Source of the DNA: Rhipidocladum racemiflorum | Lineage: Eukaryota > Streptophyta > Magnoliopsida > Poales > Poaceae | Assembly (NCBI GenBank): GCA_036346355.1 | Contig: CM070570.1 | Coordinates: forward strand, 45,089,592 to 45,153,591 | Length of the DNA stretch: 64,000 bases | Direction: 5' to 3' | The notes under the pieces: model-generated | Told to the model about the DNA's origin: nothing | The model's input: the letters and a program-made list of their open reading frames with translations, nothing else | Databases searched by the model: none | Program-made: the position numbers and the translations under genes | Shown: positions 11,341 to 23,085 of the stretch, piece by piece | How positions within the stretch are numbered: the stretch's first letter is position 1 | How the letters are laid out: every line of letters begins with the position of its first letter

Positions 11341-12355
11341 AAGCTCATTAACCTATTATTTATTGGCGAGACTTATATTATTCTATTTCTCTCATCGTCA
11401 ATAAACCAATGGTAAAAACCATTCGTGAATTGGAGTTGCTAATCAAAATTTATGGCTAAAACAATAAAAAAATTATAGTACAAAATAAGGAACCCATATT
11501 TGTTAGTTGGTTGTCTACGTCACTACATGAGTTGGTCCCCGCACGAAGTGAGTGTACATGGGGTGAGTTGTGCTCACTCGTCTAACCGGCATACAGAATA
11601 AATCATTACACGCTTGGAGTAGTACTCTCTATGTTGTATCTCACAATGTAGACATTATCTCGTGTAATAGAGGGTATGTATGTGTAGTATACGAGTATAT
11701 AAGATCATCTAGGTTGTATGTGCATTTTTCAATTTTGAGATATATATATATATACTCCTTTTTATGTGCGTATGTGAAGGTATTTACAAAATACGATAAA
11801 AACTATGAAGTCCTTTGCAGTTTTTGTCGTGTGGTTCACATTAAAAAATCTTACAATTAGTGTGTGAGTATACGCGAAGTGATAAATGAGTATCATCTAT
11901 AGTAAGTAAAAAACCAGTTTGTACAATAACTATCACTAAAAGTTGTTTCTAGATACTATGCAATAACTATCTATTCTCTCATGTATATAAATAATCTACT
12001 TATGTTCCCGTACAAAGCTGGCTACTAAATAAGAGCCAGCTCTTTTTTCTCTTCTTTTTTCTCACTCTTTCTTGTAAGATAAAACTGATATGTATAAATT
12101 AATAATAAACTTAAATAATTTTATTGTACTTGCTCCCAAATTGGCAAACTCCAAATGAAGTTTTGCGTGTGACAATAATTAATGTGCTGTGATGAACCAG
12201 CTCGAGGCCTTAATCATGATGTCGCAACAGCCGTAATTAATCAACACGCGTGAATACTGCTAAGATCTGGATGCTTCCTACAGTGCTTTTCCTTTTTAAT
12301 CCTGTCCGTGCATTTGTAAAGGGCTTTTTTCCTCCGCCCGTACCCGCACTACTAC
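11341..12355. repeat. Conserved tail of the tandem array, then unassigned DNA
   Basis: The stretch at about 11353-11520 (core TTATTGGCGAGACTTATATTA) closely matches about 29870-30030, downstream of the second group of array units. Array and tail therefore appear to be parts of one larger repeated element. From 11520 to 12355 no gene or element was recognised. Confidence 0.6.
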
Positions 12356-12359
12356 TGTG

Positions 12360-12475
12360 CTTAGCTGCACCGCCAAAATGCCACGCTCGTCGATGCCTTC
12401 GTTAAAATGTCACTCTCGCCGTGCCATCCTCGCCAAAATGCTATTTTTGGATTTATAAAATGATTTTTGTTTTTA
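12360..12475. mobile_element. Mutator-like terminal-repeat sequence
   Basis: Contains repeated phrases of the kind CGCCAAAATGCCAC, AAAATGTCACTCTCGCCGT and GCCAAAATGCTA, as found in the terminal inverted repeats of many grass MULEs. No matching right-hand repeat with a 9-bp duplication was found, so this is an inferred single end. The transposase remnant at 14354-15167 supports the association. Confidence 0.4.
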
Positions 12476-12713
12476 TCTGTCAATTGAGCAACTGGAAATG
12501 TCGTTCCTAACCCCGAGCCAGAAGAATGTGAGCCCAATCGGTCTCGATCGGACCAGGCAACCAGTTGAACATATGTAGTTCCATCAGGCCAGCTCGGCAC
12601 CGACCACAATCGTCCTCCCCAACCAAACCTTCTAGTTGTGAGTGGTGACCTCCTTCCCCGGCGACGACGAGCGACGGCGACAAGCTGTGGCCACTCCGAG
12701 CGGCGGCCTCAAG

Positions 12714-13970
12714 ATGTCGCAGAGGAGCTCCTCGCTTCATTCAGGTGTGCGCCCTTCCCCAAAGCATGAATCCGGTACGAGTGGGCTGCCCCTCGTGGAG
12801 TGCCCTAGGTGCGGTGATCGGATTCTGGAGCTTTTCTAGGGTTCATATTCATAGCTAAAGTTCTATTTGTGCTGTACCAAGATTGATGGCAAACAAATTT
12901 TTGGAATGTAATCATTGTTTCTAGCTATTGATCTGTATTATTACAAATGTGCATAGCAATAGTTCCTAGCTGTTGATGGTAAACGAATGGGGATGGCAAA
13001 CAAATTATTTCATCCGTGCCTTCTCAATGGGATACCACCTCTAATATCTGGGTAAATAGTGTGAATATCGACCGCTCGAATTGAAGTATTGCAAATGGAA
13101 AATCTGAAGTATCTCCGGAGCTAGTTTAGCAAATGATAACATGATCCATGGAAAATGAACAGTGCAAAGGAAAACTTGTAGCACCTAGTTTAGCATTTTT
13201 TAGAAGTGGTTGGATCCTGTAGTGCAGCTGCTGCATGGAACCTTTTCAGCCCACAGTTGTCTAAAGACAGCAGTTCATGTTCCAATTTTTTCTTTACTGT
13301 CTAGCCGGTTCACAAGTTTGATGAAGCGCCTAACGACATATCCTTATGCTTGATATAGCCTTGCTTCCGGCATCACTCATTCTAAGCACTTAGAAAGTTA
13401 TTAGTTCCAGAGGTCCCGTCTGTCTGGAACAAAATTTCAGCATGCATTTGCAGATAACTGAAGTGCATTCTGATTTTGTATTTGAATTCATATTGTGGAT
13501 CGACTTTTGTTAGTAGTTTGCTGAGATGCTTCCTTTTGCTAATCTAGACAGTAGTTCTCGACCTGTGTGATCGTGCTCATTTTGCATTCTCTGCCTTTCC
13601 AAATCTTGAATTGTGTACCTGTCGATGCACCGCAGGTAACCATGGCGCCAATGGACGTGGCCGTATTATTACAGTTCTGAAATTGCTAGTAAATTGCCAT
13701 GTTTGTGATACAATTAAGTTTTGTCCTGGGCGGTGTCTATTCTACATGTGGCGTGAGGAATATGAAGAATTTGTCACTTCATGGGGTGTCTCTGAAGAGA
13801 AAATTGACTCTGAAGGTGTGATCCCTAAAGCTGAAAAAGTGGAAGGCCAGTGCCACGGTATAAAATTGGAGGTGTCAAAGTTGGTGAAGATGGGCCACAT
13901 CCTGGTTGTGTGCAACATAGTGATAGCTACAATGCTAGCAGTATTGGTTCTATATGTAATTATGAAATGA
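12714..13970 (+). pseudogene. GRF-type zinc-finger protein with C-terminal membrane anchor, probably broken
   Basis: Resembles the small grass GRF-type zinc-finger proteins. The first exon (from 12714) has a Ser-rich start and then LVECPRCGDRILEL, the usual opening Cys pair. The second exon (about 13636-13970) has further Cys residues, the typical FYMWREEYEEFV block, and a C-terminal hydrophobic segment of about 20 residues ending in VLYVIMK, a probable tail anchor. An in-frame TAG at 12836-12838 ends the first exon before any good donor, so the protein is probably not made as one piece. The roughly 800-bp intron region holds nothing recognised. An upstream ATG at 12642 is also possible. It lies between a MULE-like terminal repeat and a MULE transposase fragment and may have been carried by that element. 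No function is assigned. Confidence 0.5.
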
Positions 13971-14353
13971 TGTAGTGATGTACTAAAGTCACGCTGTGTT
14001 CTGAAATGTATGCAACATATGGCATGTTTTGGAATTTCTGAAGTGTGTGGATTCTGGTGCTTGTGTTCAAAAATGTTGGTGTACTAGAGTATGGAAATGA
14101 AATGAAAAATTGCAATTTGAAATGCTGTTGTGACATGGCTGTTGTGATGAAGAAAATCAATAGCATTACTAAGTAGTGACATGGCTGTCCAAATTGACCA
14201 TTACAAAGCATTCTCATAAGAGCATTACAAAATAGTTGTCCAGATTGAATATTACAAGATTCATAGTTTAACAACACATAAGTACAAAAGGGCATTGCAA
14301 CTTCAAAACAAGTCTTCTTGCTCTTCAAAAGTGGCTTTCTCGCAGCTTCAAAA

Positions 14354-15167
14354 TCAAGTCATCTTGTTCTTCTTCTTCTTAGGAGTTAACTTCTTCGATG
14401 AGTGTCCCTACTGCATTTTGTCATACCTCCTAGTGAGCACCCCAGGACTGGCTTGCACAATTTCATCCTCAGCAGTGCCCTGCACGTTTGTTGTCTCAGC
14501 TGCTTGTAAATTTTCTACTTCTGGACTTCCTTTTCCTGCAGAAGTAAAGTAGCAAATTTAATTTAAACATGTACAAACAAATTACATGTAGTACATAGAA
14601 CTTACCTTTTTTAGTACCATTAAATGGACATTTGTAGCTTGCTTGTCGATAACCATCCTCCCCACATCTCTTTCACCTAATGGGGCATCTGACCATTTTT
14701 TTGACCTTACTACTCTGCCCTGCCTTTGGAGCATAACTATTCCCACCTTCCATGAAACCTTTTATCCTTAGTTTCCTTTGCCTACCAACTGGCCTCTTGC
14801 CCAAAGGTGCTGCCACTTCATATAGAAAATCGACATGTGGCCATTGTGTTTTATCAGGCATAGGCTCAATTCTTCCTGAATAGGTAGCCCCAAATCTGGC
14901 AACAAAATAGTATTCATTAACATAATCTACCATATCAAGTGTCCTATGTGTAGTGACATTAGCCAGAGCATGATCACATGGCTTGCTCGTGTGTTGCCAT
15001 TTAAGACAAGTGCATTCATGGGAATGCTCCTTAATCACATGCCTATCAGCACAGGTGTTGTCCCAAACCTCCGCACATACCTTATCAGCTTTGACAACTC
15101 TCAAGTGCCCAAGACCTCTAGTTCTTGCCTTGATTTGAAGCAAGACCTCTAGTCTTGCCTTCATCAT
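14354..15167 (-). pseudogene. Mutator-like (MULE, mudrA-type) transposase C-terminal fragment
   Basis: The frame at 15167-14673 contains the SWIM zinc finger of plant MULE transposases (CTCLKWQHTSKPCDHALANV; pattern CxC then CxH), followed by the conserved VDYVNEYYFVARFGATYSG and GRQRKLRIKG blocks. A zinc-knuckle-like Cys run follows at about 14695-14630, interrupted by a TGA. A donor GTAAGT (about 14606) and an acceptor near 14540 would join a last exon with a Lys-rich end (KKKKNK), itself broken by a TAG. The catalytic DDE part and the N-terminus are missing. This is a dead remnant; intact members catalyse cut-and-paste transposition. Confidence 0.8.
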
Positions 15168-15594
15168 GGATTATAGAGTTGCAATGTAAGAAACAAAAAC
15201 TAACTACATATATTAATCTCATCATTTAGTACTAACTGCGAAGCCAATGTTTGGCGTTTGGAAATGATAGGTTTTCAGACAGCTTGTAAAATGAAGCAAG
15301 ACAAAAGCAAAATTACTACATTTGCTTCTATGAACTGAAACTGCTGGTGCATACACAATTTTCTGGGTATAACTTACCTATTTCCACTAAAATCAAAGCG
15401 GAAGACTTAGGCCTCGTTCGTTTCAGCTTCTGCATAGCTTCTGCTTAAAAAAACCCAAATTATTTGCCGAACAGAAGGATTCTGAATAGCTTCTTCCACA
15501 ATCAGAAACTACCTTTACACATAAAATCAGAATCAGCCTCACAACAGCTTCTCCCCACAGAATCGCTTCTCGCGACGCGCAGAGCCCAGCCAGG

Positions 15595-16341
15595 TAGAGA
15601 TGGCAACAGGGACCCGAAACCCGATGGGTATTTACTCTATTAGGGGCCGGGTATGAACAATTTTTCATACCCGCGGGTCTATTAATGGGCAAAAGCTACA
15701 ACCTAGAGGATACAGGTCCATTTTGCTATTTCCCGTACCCGTTCACCAGCGGGTACAAGTCAGAAGTGTGTATAGGTGGAATTGGTTGGGAAGAACAAAG
15801 TTCAGGAGAAGCTCAAGAACTTTAATGAGTTGCTTAGTGCATCCATTTTCTACATGGGAGTAAGCTCAATTGGATCACCAGATGAACAAAAGAATTTGGT
15901 TCTAAGTAATTACTGTCTTATAATCCTTACTTTTTCTGTTTGACCCATTTTGCGATCCAATGATACTTGGCAAGCTTCCTGAATTTCTATTTTGATACTA
16001 TTATTTATCTTTTGAGGTAGGAAAAAGCAATATATCTAAAGCATTCAGTGCCTTTTGGTATGGGTGATAATGGAAAAAGTTCACAGTTTGTTGACAAAAT
16101 GTAAAAACAAAAGGAAGCTGAAACAAAGTACTTTAAATGGGTTTGTATCATGTTTTACTCATAGTTACAAGAAACGCAGGTACGGGTTACCCACCGGGTC
16201 CCCGTTGCCCGCATGGGTACGGGTACGGGTAAATTTTGTACCCGCATGCGGGTATGGGTATTGTAGCGGGTGAATTTTACTAGCACAGGTACGGGTACGG
16301 GGTGGTGATACCTGCTGGGTATAGACCCGTTGCCATCTCTA
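15595..16341. mobile_element. hAT-type element nested in the Tourist/PIF element
   Basis: 747 bp. It starts TAGAGATGGCAACAGGGACC; the right end read on the minus strand is TAGAGATGGCAACGGGTCTA. A perfect 8-bp duplication CAGCCAGG lies at 15587-15594 and 16342-16349. Subterminal zones repeat GGGTACGGGTA motifs. It shares its terminal repeat type with 5856-7093. No coding sequence was seen. Confidence 0.9.
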
Positions 16342-16359
16342 CAGCCAGGTCTGATTGCC

Positions 16360-16800
16360 CTTTCGGCCACCGCCCCTCTGCCGACCCACCGCTGGAGCTT
16401 CGCCTGCCGCTCCTCCGCCACCCGAGCTCCGCCATCCGCCCCTCACCCATGCTCTGCCTACCACCCCTCCGCCTGCTGCCCCACCACCCAAGCTTCGCCA
16501 TCCACCCTCGCCCGAGCTCCACCCATCGTCCCTCTGCCTGAGCTCTGCCCATCACCCCACCGCCCGAGCTTCGCCATCCACCCCTCGCTTGTCACCCCAC
16601 CACCCGAGCTTCGCCATCTGCCCCTCGCCCGAGCTTTGCCCAAGCTCCACCCGAGCTTCGCCCGACTCGCCGCCCGAGCTTTGCCTGTAGCTCCTCTACC
16701 GATCTCCGCCTGAGATGAGTGGTGCGCCCCTCTACCGTTGGCCCGCCACTCCACCGCCCAAGCTCCGCCCTCCACCTGAGCTCCGGCCACCATGCCCCTA
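16360..16800. repeat. GC-rich minisatellite-like sequence inside the Tourist/PIF element
   Basis: An irregular tandem of short units around CACCGCCCGAGCTTCGCCAT. It produces long Pro/Ser/Ala open frames on both strands that I regard as compositional artefacts. Confidence 0.65.
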
Positions 16801-16962
16801 CGTCGCTGAACGGATGAATTGGGGAGGAGAATCCCCATCAACAATCAGATTGTCGAACGATCAGTTTCTCCAGCCAGCAGATTCTCTAGACAGCCGCTTC
16901 TCTAAATAGCTAGCTATAATCTAGAATTTGTATAATTAGAAGCTGAAACGAACTAGGCCTTA

Positions 16963-18465
16963 ATCCTTTTCTTTGTCAATGCAGCCGTGAGGTCAACAAT
17001 GAGACTGTCATTATGAAAACGAGCAGTAAAATTCATGAGACAGCAGTGATTTGTTTTCGCAACAAGTTAACTAGCTTGCATTTCTCCTCATAGAAATAGT
17101 AACTAGGTAGAATGTGCGGCGCACGCCGCACCGTGTAAAATTTGCTCTGTTTTTTTCTAAAAAAATGGATGGGTAGGAGCCGTCTACGAATTTGCGTAAC
17201 CACGGGTTCATTTTTCCAGAATGATATCTAAAAAATGGGATGAGTAGGAGCTGTTTACGAATTTGAGTAATCACGGATTCATTTTTTTTTTTGTGCAAAA
17301 AATAACCTAAGCGTAATTTTCGGAGGACCCTCACGTGAGAACGTAAAAAATGGTGGAGAACACATTCGCAAATGTACAGAATTATGGTTTTTTAAAAAAT
17401 TAAACGTCGTCAGGACTTAAACGCAATTTAATTTTTTCGGATGGAATTTTTGCAAAGAGGGCGACGTGGTTAGTTGGCTGCTCCGTAAATCTTCCAAACA
17501 TAATAGATATGTTTTCTTGGGAAAAACGAACAAATGATCTCTTTTTTGCCGAGTTTAACACTCTATACGTTCACCGGTGAATAATACATATTTCTAAAAA
17601 TACTATAGATCGAGCTGCAAAAGAAATATAGAGTTCGAGTTGGGATAAAAAAAAGTCTAGAAATAGAGATGCACACGTATTTCTGTACACGAAAATATTT
17701 TTTCCAGGGAAAACGGAGAAAGGACCTGGATATAAGGAGCGGGGATCTATTTTTTATATTTTTGGACCTGAGCGCTATCCTAAAAAATTAGAAAAAGGCT
17801 CGTTCACGATTTGTATTTAACGGGAGCCTCCTTCCGTAAAGTAACGAATCGATGGGCCTAAACGCAATTTGGAAGCCTTTTCTTACACTCACAAAAAATC
17901 ACAAAGGACCTATTTGTAATTTTATAAGGATCTATCCATAATTTAAAGAATATCGAGGGACTTTTTTGCAAAACTGCTGGAGGTGACGTGGAGGGCCTGA
18001 GCTGCCGGCAATTCTTCGACGCATAATTGATGTATTATTGGATATCATCTCCATAAAAGTATGAAATTTGGCCACTGATATCTTGTCAAGAACATGGTGT
18101 ATTTCCTCTCGCGACTAAAGAGTTATGTATCTTGGTAGCTATAAAACCATGGCACAAGATGACGATCTTGTTTGAACCCGTGTGATGCAGCACGCCAGCA
18201 CTCCCACAAGCTTCTCTCCATGCTTGTTCTTTATCACCACTCTTTTCTCTGAAGCAGTTGCACAGATGTGGTTACGTGTGGTGTAGAGTCCAGCGACTCT
18301 CGCTTGTCGTTTACAGTTTACACTACGTTAGAAGCATGCGCAATTTATTATTATTTTAATTCCTATAATACAGATCATTTTAATCACAATATATTAATTT
18401 AACTTAGATCAAATGTATATCATAAAATTCCCCTTTACGGATAGTGCGTGGTAAAGATCTAGGTA
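16963..18465. repeat. Intergenic DNA with one local tandem duplication
   Basis: A block of about 58 bp (core GAGTAGGAGC...ACGAATTTG) occurs at 17159-17216 and again, diverged, at 17229-17287. A near-palindrome, GTGCGGCG then CGCCGCAC with a 2-bp gap, lies at about 17114-17131. The rest shows no gene or transposon ends. Confidence 0.5.
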
Positions 18466-18469
18466 TTTT

Positions 18470-19414
18470 CTATCTATGAAAATTTGGCTACGCTACATAC
18501 GTGTCAATTTCACCATTACAATGTACAACCATGGATTCTCACTGGATGTTAGGATCTATGTAGGTTATGAATCTCCATCGATTATTAAATACCTAGATTT
18601 TATGACAGAAGATCTGAATATAGTTTGGTACGCTGATTGTATTTTTTATAAGGATAATTTCTCGGTATTAAGGGAAGAAAAGTACCACACTAAAGAATAA
18701 CAAGATATAGATTGGAACGTCACTGGTATTCAGTCGTTAGATCCACACACCAATAACTCTGCAACAAATAGCTAATAATCTTTCATATGCCTTTATTGAA
18801 CTTAAGGGAGTGATAAAATCTTATATACCTACAGCAAACACACCCAAGAGAATGAAAATATCTCATAAGGATATTAAATCCACTCTTACTCATCATGATA
18901 AGAAGAGGGGGAGGCCTCTAGGTGCACGGAACTCAATTCCGTAGAGACGTCTATAGATACAGAGAATCGAACAAGTGAGAATACCATCCAAGACAATAGA
19001 AGAAGTTCAATCTGATGTTGAAACAATGCCTAAAATGAGTCATCCTGAAGGTGGTAACCTAGGCAAATATTTACGCACACAATCTAACGCTGGGAAGTTA
19101 GAACACGTAGATTCTATCGTTGTGGAAAATCACGAGGAGCTGAAAAAAATTAGTGAAGAGATTTTCATTAATTATGTGGATACAGGAGAGTTGTATAAAA
19201 GAAATACTACAATTATCGACATATATTTATCCTCAAAAATTGCTAAAACCTTTTATCCAGAAACAAAGTCAAATGGTACAGTGTTAGAAGCGCCCAGATT
19301 GGATCAAATGAAAAAAAAAGCAATTGAAACAGAATTGTGCTCGCTTAACAAAAGAAAAGTATTCGGTCCTGTTAACAGAACATCTCCTAAAGTGTTTTCT
19401 ATAGGATCAAAATA
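18470..19414 (+). pseudogene. Decayed Ty1/copia polyprotein fragment
   Basis: The longest readable piece (18975-19415) carries copia features found just ahead of reverse transcriptase: EEIFINYVDTGELYKR, an IDIYLSSKIAKTF block and ELCSLNKRKVFGPV. Upstream, in other frames, KKRGRPLGARN (about 18900) and a diverged post-integrase section are recognisable but full of stops. Reverse transcriptase and RNase H are absent, and no LTR was paired with it. It is an old relic. Confidence 0.75.
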
Positions 19415-19504
19415 GATTTTCATCCAGAAGAGAAATCATGAGACCCTCCTTTTTATGGTACAATATACCGTAAAAGAAAGGTTCAAATATACGTTTTGTA
19501 CTAG

Positions 19505-19566
19505 ACCCGTGATCAGTAGCTAGTACGCATATTCAACCCGTGATCAGTAGCTAGTACGCATATTCA
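19505..19566. repeat. 31-bp direct tandem duplication
   Basis: Two adjacent copies of a 31-bp unit (core GTGATCAGTAGCTAGTACGC) with no difference visible to me. Probably replication slippage or a recent local duplication. Confidence 0.8.
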
Positions 19567-20296
19567 CAAATTGAGATCACAACCATATACAATATTTTTA
19601 TTACATATTACAGTGAAAGTAGTTCTTATATAATATTCTTATAAACCGAAATATAACACAGTGAAAACATTTTTATCTTGTAGTATGCCTTCTAGCCTAA
19701 TATTCCCATAAGCAACTGACAAGGTGAACCTAGAAAGGCTCATCGCCGTTATCCTCGTAATCTGTGTCAATATAATTCCTTGAGGTATTATGCTTTCTCA
19801 CCTAAAAACAACAATAATAGCAAGTTGAGTATAATATGTACTCGCAAAACTTTTGCAAAGTCTATAATACATGCCAGCTGTATCAAAGGTAAGTTACAAA
19901 AGTTATTTTGCATAAAGCTTATTTGAATTGTAAATACTGAATAATAAATTAATGAAAACGTAACTTTGTAAAGCAATTTGACAAGTATAAAATAACAAGA
20001 TGAGTAACAACATTATCTTAACAACTCACAAATTCTCCATCTCCATGAATGTGAGCAACGTATCGAATCATTTCTTGCCAACGCATGATATAAACCTAAT
20101 TTTTTGCTAACATATGACACAGTTGAAACCAATCCTTAAATACAAGGAAGATTTAATGACGTGTGGAAATGAAGCATGCTTTTGCGCCTAGAAAAGAAGA
20201 GTTGAGACGCAACCGTCTGTTCACATGTCAGCAATGATCGCTTGCAACTTCTTCCTACCCCCACCAATGAATGAGAAAACATTGAATTTCCATCGT
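19567..20296. other. Intergenic DNA, no gene supported
   Basis: A short minus-strand frame ending near 19735 has an acidic C-terminus (DTDYEDNGDEPF), which may be a relic of a coding exon. It matches nothing I can name. Otherwise the DNA is AT-rich and featureless. Confidence 0.35.
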
Positions 20297-20299
20297 TTA

Positions 20300-20755
20300 G
20301 GGTGTGTTTGGTTCATGGGATGAGGTTGAATGGGATGGGATGGTCCTGTACCATTTGGTTCCATTATTTTGGGTGAATGAGATGGTTCAGCATCTAGAGG
20401 GAATATTCCTTAAATTTGTACCACTTGATCCAGGACGGGATGGTTCCATTCAAGCAACCAAACGCATAGATGGTTTTTTTAGGGTGTGTTTGGTTCATGG
20501 GATGAGGTTGAATGGGATGGGATGGTCCTGTACCATTTGGTTCCATTATTTTGGGTGAATGAGATGGTTCAGCATCTAGAGGGAATATTCCTTAAATTTG
20601 TACCACTTGATCCAGGACGGGATGGTTCCATTCAAGCAACCAAACGCATAGATGGTTTTTTTATTGAACCATCTCGTACATGTACCACTTGGTACAGGCA
20701 ACCAAACGAACCATCTCGTACATGTACCACTTGGTACAGGCAACCAAACGCACCC
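20300..20755. mobile_element. Tourist-like element with internal tandem duplication
   Basis: Ends GGGTGTGTTTGGTT (left) and, read on the minus strand, GGGTGCGTTTGGTT (right). It is flanked by TTA at 20297-20299 and 20756-20758. A unit of about 182 bp (20300-20481) is repeated next to itself (20482-20663). Near the right end a segment of about 43 bp (core CATGTACCACTTGGTACAGG) is also duplicated. The repeated open frames here are artefacts of the duplication. Confidence 0.8.
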
Positions 20756-20758
20756 TTA

Positions 20759-21340
20759 GTTTGTCTCTACATCTGTACAAATATTGAATTTCCATGGTCT
20801 AGTTTGTCTCTACATCTGTGCGAATGTGTACTTTCGAATGGTTCGATTCCTTTTTTTCCTCCATCAATTATCAACAGTGGAAGATAACATATTTTACAAG
20901 CCAGTTTTTTAACGGGTTTAATTTTCCTTTTACCGAGTCTTCCTCTTAATCGCAAAAAAAAGTCCCAATATATATAATTAGCAAATGTAAGTACAAATTT
21001 ACCCTTGACAATATAATTAGTTATTTTATGGATGAGTTATATTTGCAATCGGATGGAGCTGAGAGAACCTCACATCGTCATATCTAGTTGTAAGGGTGAA
21101 GGGAGTGGTTGGGCGTTCACTGGGAATGCCAAATCTTGCTCATGAGCCCAATCCCTCGCGCATCTCCAACACTTTCAGCAGAAAAGAAAGCTAAAAGTCC
21201 CAATTTTGTAGGCGTCAGTTTAATGCGTCACCAGGAAATCGTGTGTGAACAGGTCCAAAAAAATTGCCATCGGATATCAGCCTAATTCTGTGAAGCTTTG
21301 CTTTTTAGCCCGTTGACATTTTTGTTCTGTTTGTAAAATC
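20759..21340. other. Intergenic DNA, no gene seen
   Basis: No coding frame with recognisable similarity, no RNA gene and no transposon ends were found. Confidence 0.5.
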
Positions 21341-21343
21341 TTG

Positions 21344-21745
21344 TTTCTGTAGAAATATAATTACAAAAAATAGCCTTCCCTCGTCAAGGAAACGCCGACA
21401 GGCGATATGTGTCACCTGCTACGTCCGTGTACTGCGGCAAGAGCCCACGGTCATGACAGCACTGCGGCAGGAGCCTACGCTCGCGACAGCATGGCCGACT
21501 GCGGTAGGAGGAGGACAAGTGTGGCAAGAACTGGTTGACGAGCGAAGGCAGCTCGGCGCCTTGCTGCTGAGCAGGGGGGCACGGCAGTAAGTCCTGTCGC
21601 GGTGGGTCCACCAGCTGTTGCCACGATCGGTCGGATGGACCGCCGCGGGTCAGGTCCAAGCCAAGGTACATGATCGCAGCATGTGACGCATGTCACCTAC
21701 CGACGTTTCTGCGGTGTTTTTGTAATTATGTTTACAAAGAGACTA
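21344..21745. mobile_element. Possible small element with long imperfect inverted ends
   Basis: The left flank (about 21350-21425, core ATAATTACAAAAA then GTGTCACCTGCTACG) is matched on the opposite strand at the right (about 21670-21740, core ATAATTACAAAAA then GCGTCACATGCTGCG). Long imperfect inverted ends suggest a MULE-like MITE. No clean target duplication was found, so the limits are approximate. Confidence 0.45.
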
Positions 21746-22547
21746 TTTTTTTTAAAAAAAAAAAAATGGCAACGAGAACAATTAAACCAAGGTTTCTAAT
21801 TCTGTGATTGGCAAAGAGCGGCCAGGCCTCGAAAAAGAGTAACAACAACGAAAGAGCAACCGTGCGTTGGCGTGGACCGTTAGATTCTATTGATGATCCC
21901 GTGCTCTGGACCGTCCATTATATGTGTGATTCCAAGTCCCAATTTAATCAGCGAGGGCCATCAGCAAGGCATGCCGAATGGCCTGCACGTCAGAATTGGA
22001 AAGCAGTGATCGAGACGTGAGAGTGCTCTTCCTTTGCCTGCCTGCCCGTGCTCATCTGACGGAACGATCGTCTTCTCGTGGGCTGGACGCCCTGCGGCCC
22101 TGGACCTGGACTTGCTGCGGTTTGCATTGCATACCAGACCGGAGCACGAATGATCCATCCAGCCACTCGAGTGTCGAGTGGGCGCTGCTGCCCGGACGAT
22201 CTGGCTAAAGCGGTGCGGTATAATTGTGTTCCAGTACTGGTCTCTAGATACTAACTTCTGGAGCACTTCTTGTTTTCTGCTTCACTTGGTGACGGTCCAT
22301 GCTACTGCTGGCTCACCAAGCACCGGTGGATTCACCTCCAGGGCAGCATGGATGACTCACTGCCTGGGCTCCCAGCGACAAGTCGTAGAGGTGCACTGCA
22401 GCTCCGTCGTCGCAAACGTCATCAAAAAAGTTTTTTTAAAAAAAAAAACTTTCATCCTAAACCATTCTAAACCATCAAGTAGTTAGATTTAAGTAGGCTT
22501 CTAAATTTTTTTTGGCTCCGCCGTACCAAGGGTATCTCCAGACGTGG
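21746..22547. other. Intergenic DNA, no gene seen
   Basis: Mixed-composition sequence with several short open frames and no recognised family, splice pattern or transposon ends. Confidence 0.5.
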
Positions 22548-22555
22548 GATCAAAG

Positions 22556-23077
22556 TAGACCTGAGAGTTGGGCCCGGCCGGGCCGGCCCGGCCCGGGCAC
22601 GATGGGCTCCGGGCCATCGCAAGCCGGTCCAGCCTGGCATGGAAAGGTATCTGGGCCGGGCCGAGAGGCATTTACAGGGCCCAGCCCGGCCCGAAAGCAC
22701 GGCGGGCCAGAGACGGGTCGGGCCCGGACCCGGCCCTGAACCAATTACAAGCGCTCAGAACCATTTTTGTGCTATCTTTTGTATTTATGCTTCATTTTTA
22801 GGTTTTCTTTTAATGTTTGGGATGGCAAGAGATTTGATATAGTGATATTAAGTAAATATTTTTTGTTATTTGCATGTGTACTCACATAAATGATCAATTT
22901 CTGTCACAGCCCACGGGCCTCCAAGCCGCCACGGGTCGGCCCGAACCCGGCCCATATAGTAGGGCTGGGCCGTGCCGCCCAACGGGCCTTATTTCTAGGC
23001 CCGGCTCGGCCCAATCCGTGCCGGGCCGACCGGGCCTTGGGCCGTCCGGAAAAAGCCCGGCCCAACTTCCAGGTCTA
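22556..23077. mobile_element. hAT-type element, very GC-rich ends
   Basis: 522 bp. It starts TAGACCTGAGAGTTGGGCCC; the right end read on the minus strand is TAGACCTGGAAGTTGGGCCG. A perfect 8-bp duplication GATCAAAG lies at 22548-22555 and 23078-23085. Subterminal regions are packed with GGCCCGGCC and related motifs on both sides of an AT-rich centre. It is non-coding. Confidence 0.9.
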
Positions 23078-23085
23078 GATCAAAG

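Larger units (their letters stand above)
15410..16959. mobile_element. Tourist/PIF-Harbinger-type element, disrupted by a hAT insertion
   Basis: The left end is GGCCTCGTTCGTTTCAGCTT; the right end read on the minus strand is GGCCTAGTTCGTTTCAGCTT. It is flanked by TTA at 15407-15409 and 16960-16962, the 3-bp duplication typical of PIF/Harbinger. Without the nested hAT element it is about 800 bp. It has no transposase, so it is non-autonomous. Confidence 0.85.

Noticed and set aside
16280..16844. Several overlapping open frames of 80-128 codons
   Set aside because: Products of the GC-rich CCGAGCTTCGCC minisatellite on both strands; no protein family.
20304..20887. Two nearly identical open frames (84 and 133 codons)
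   Set aside because: Explained by the 182-bp tandem duplication in a MITE.
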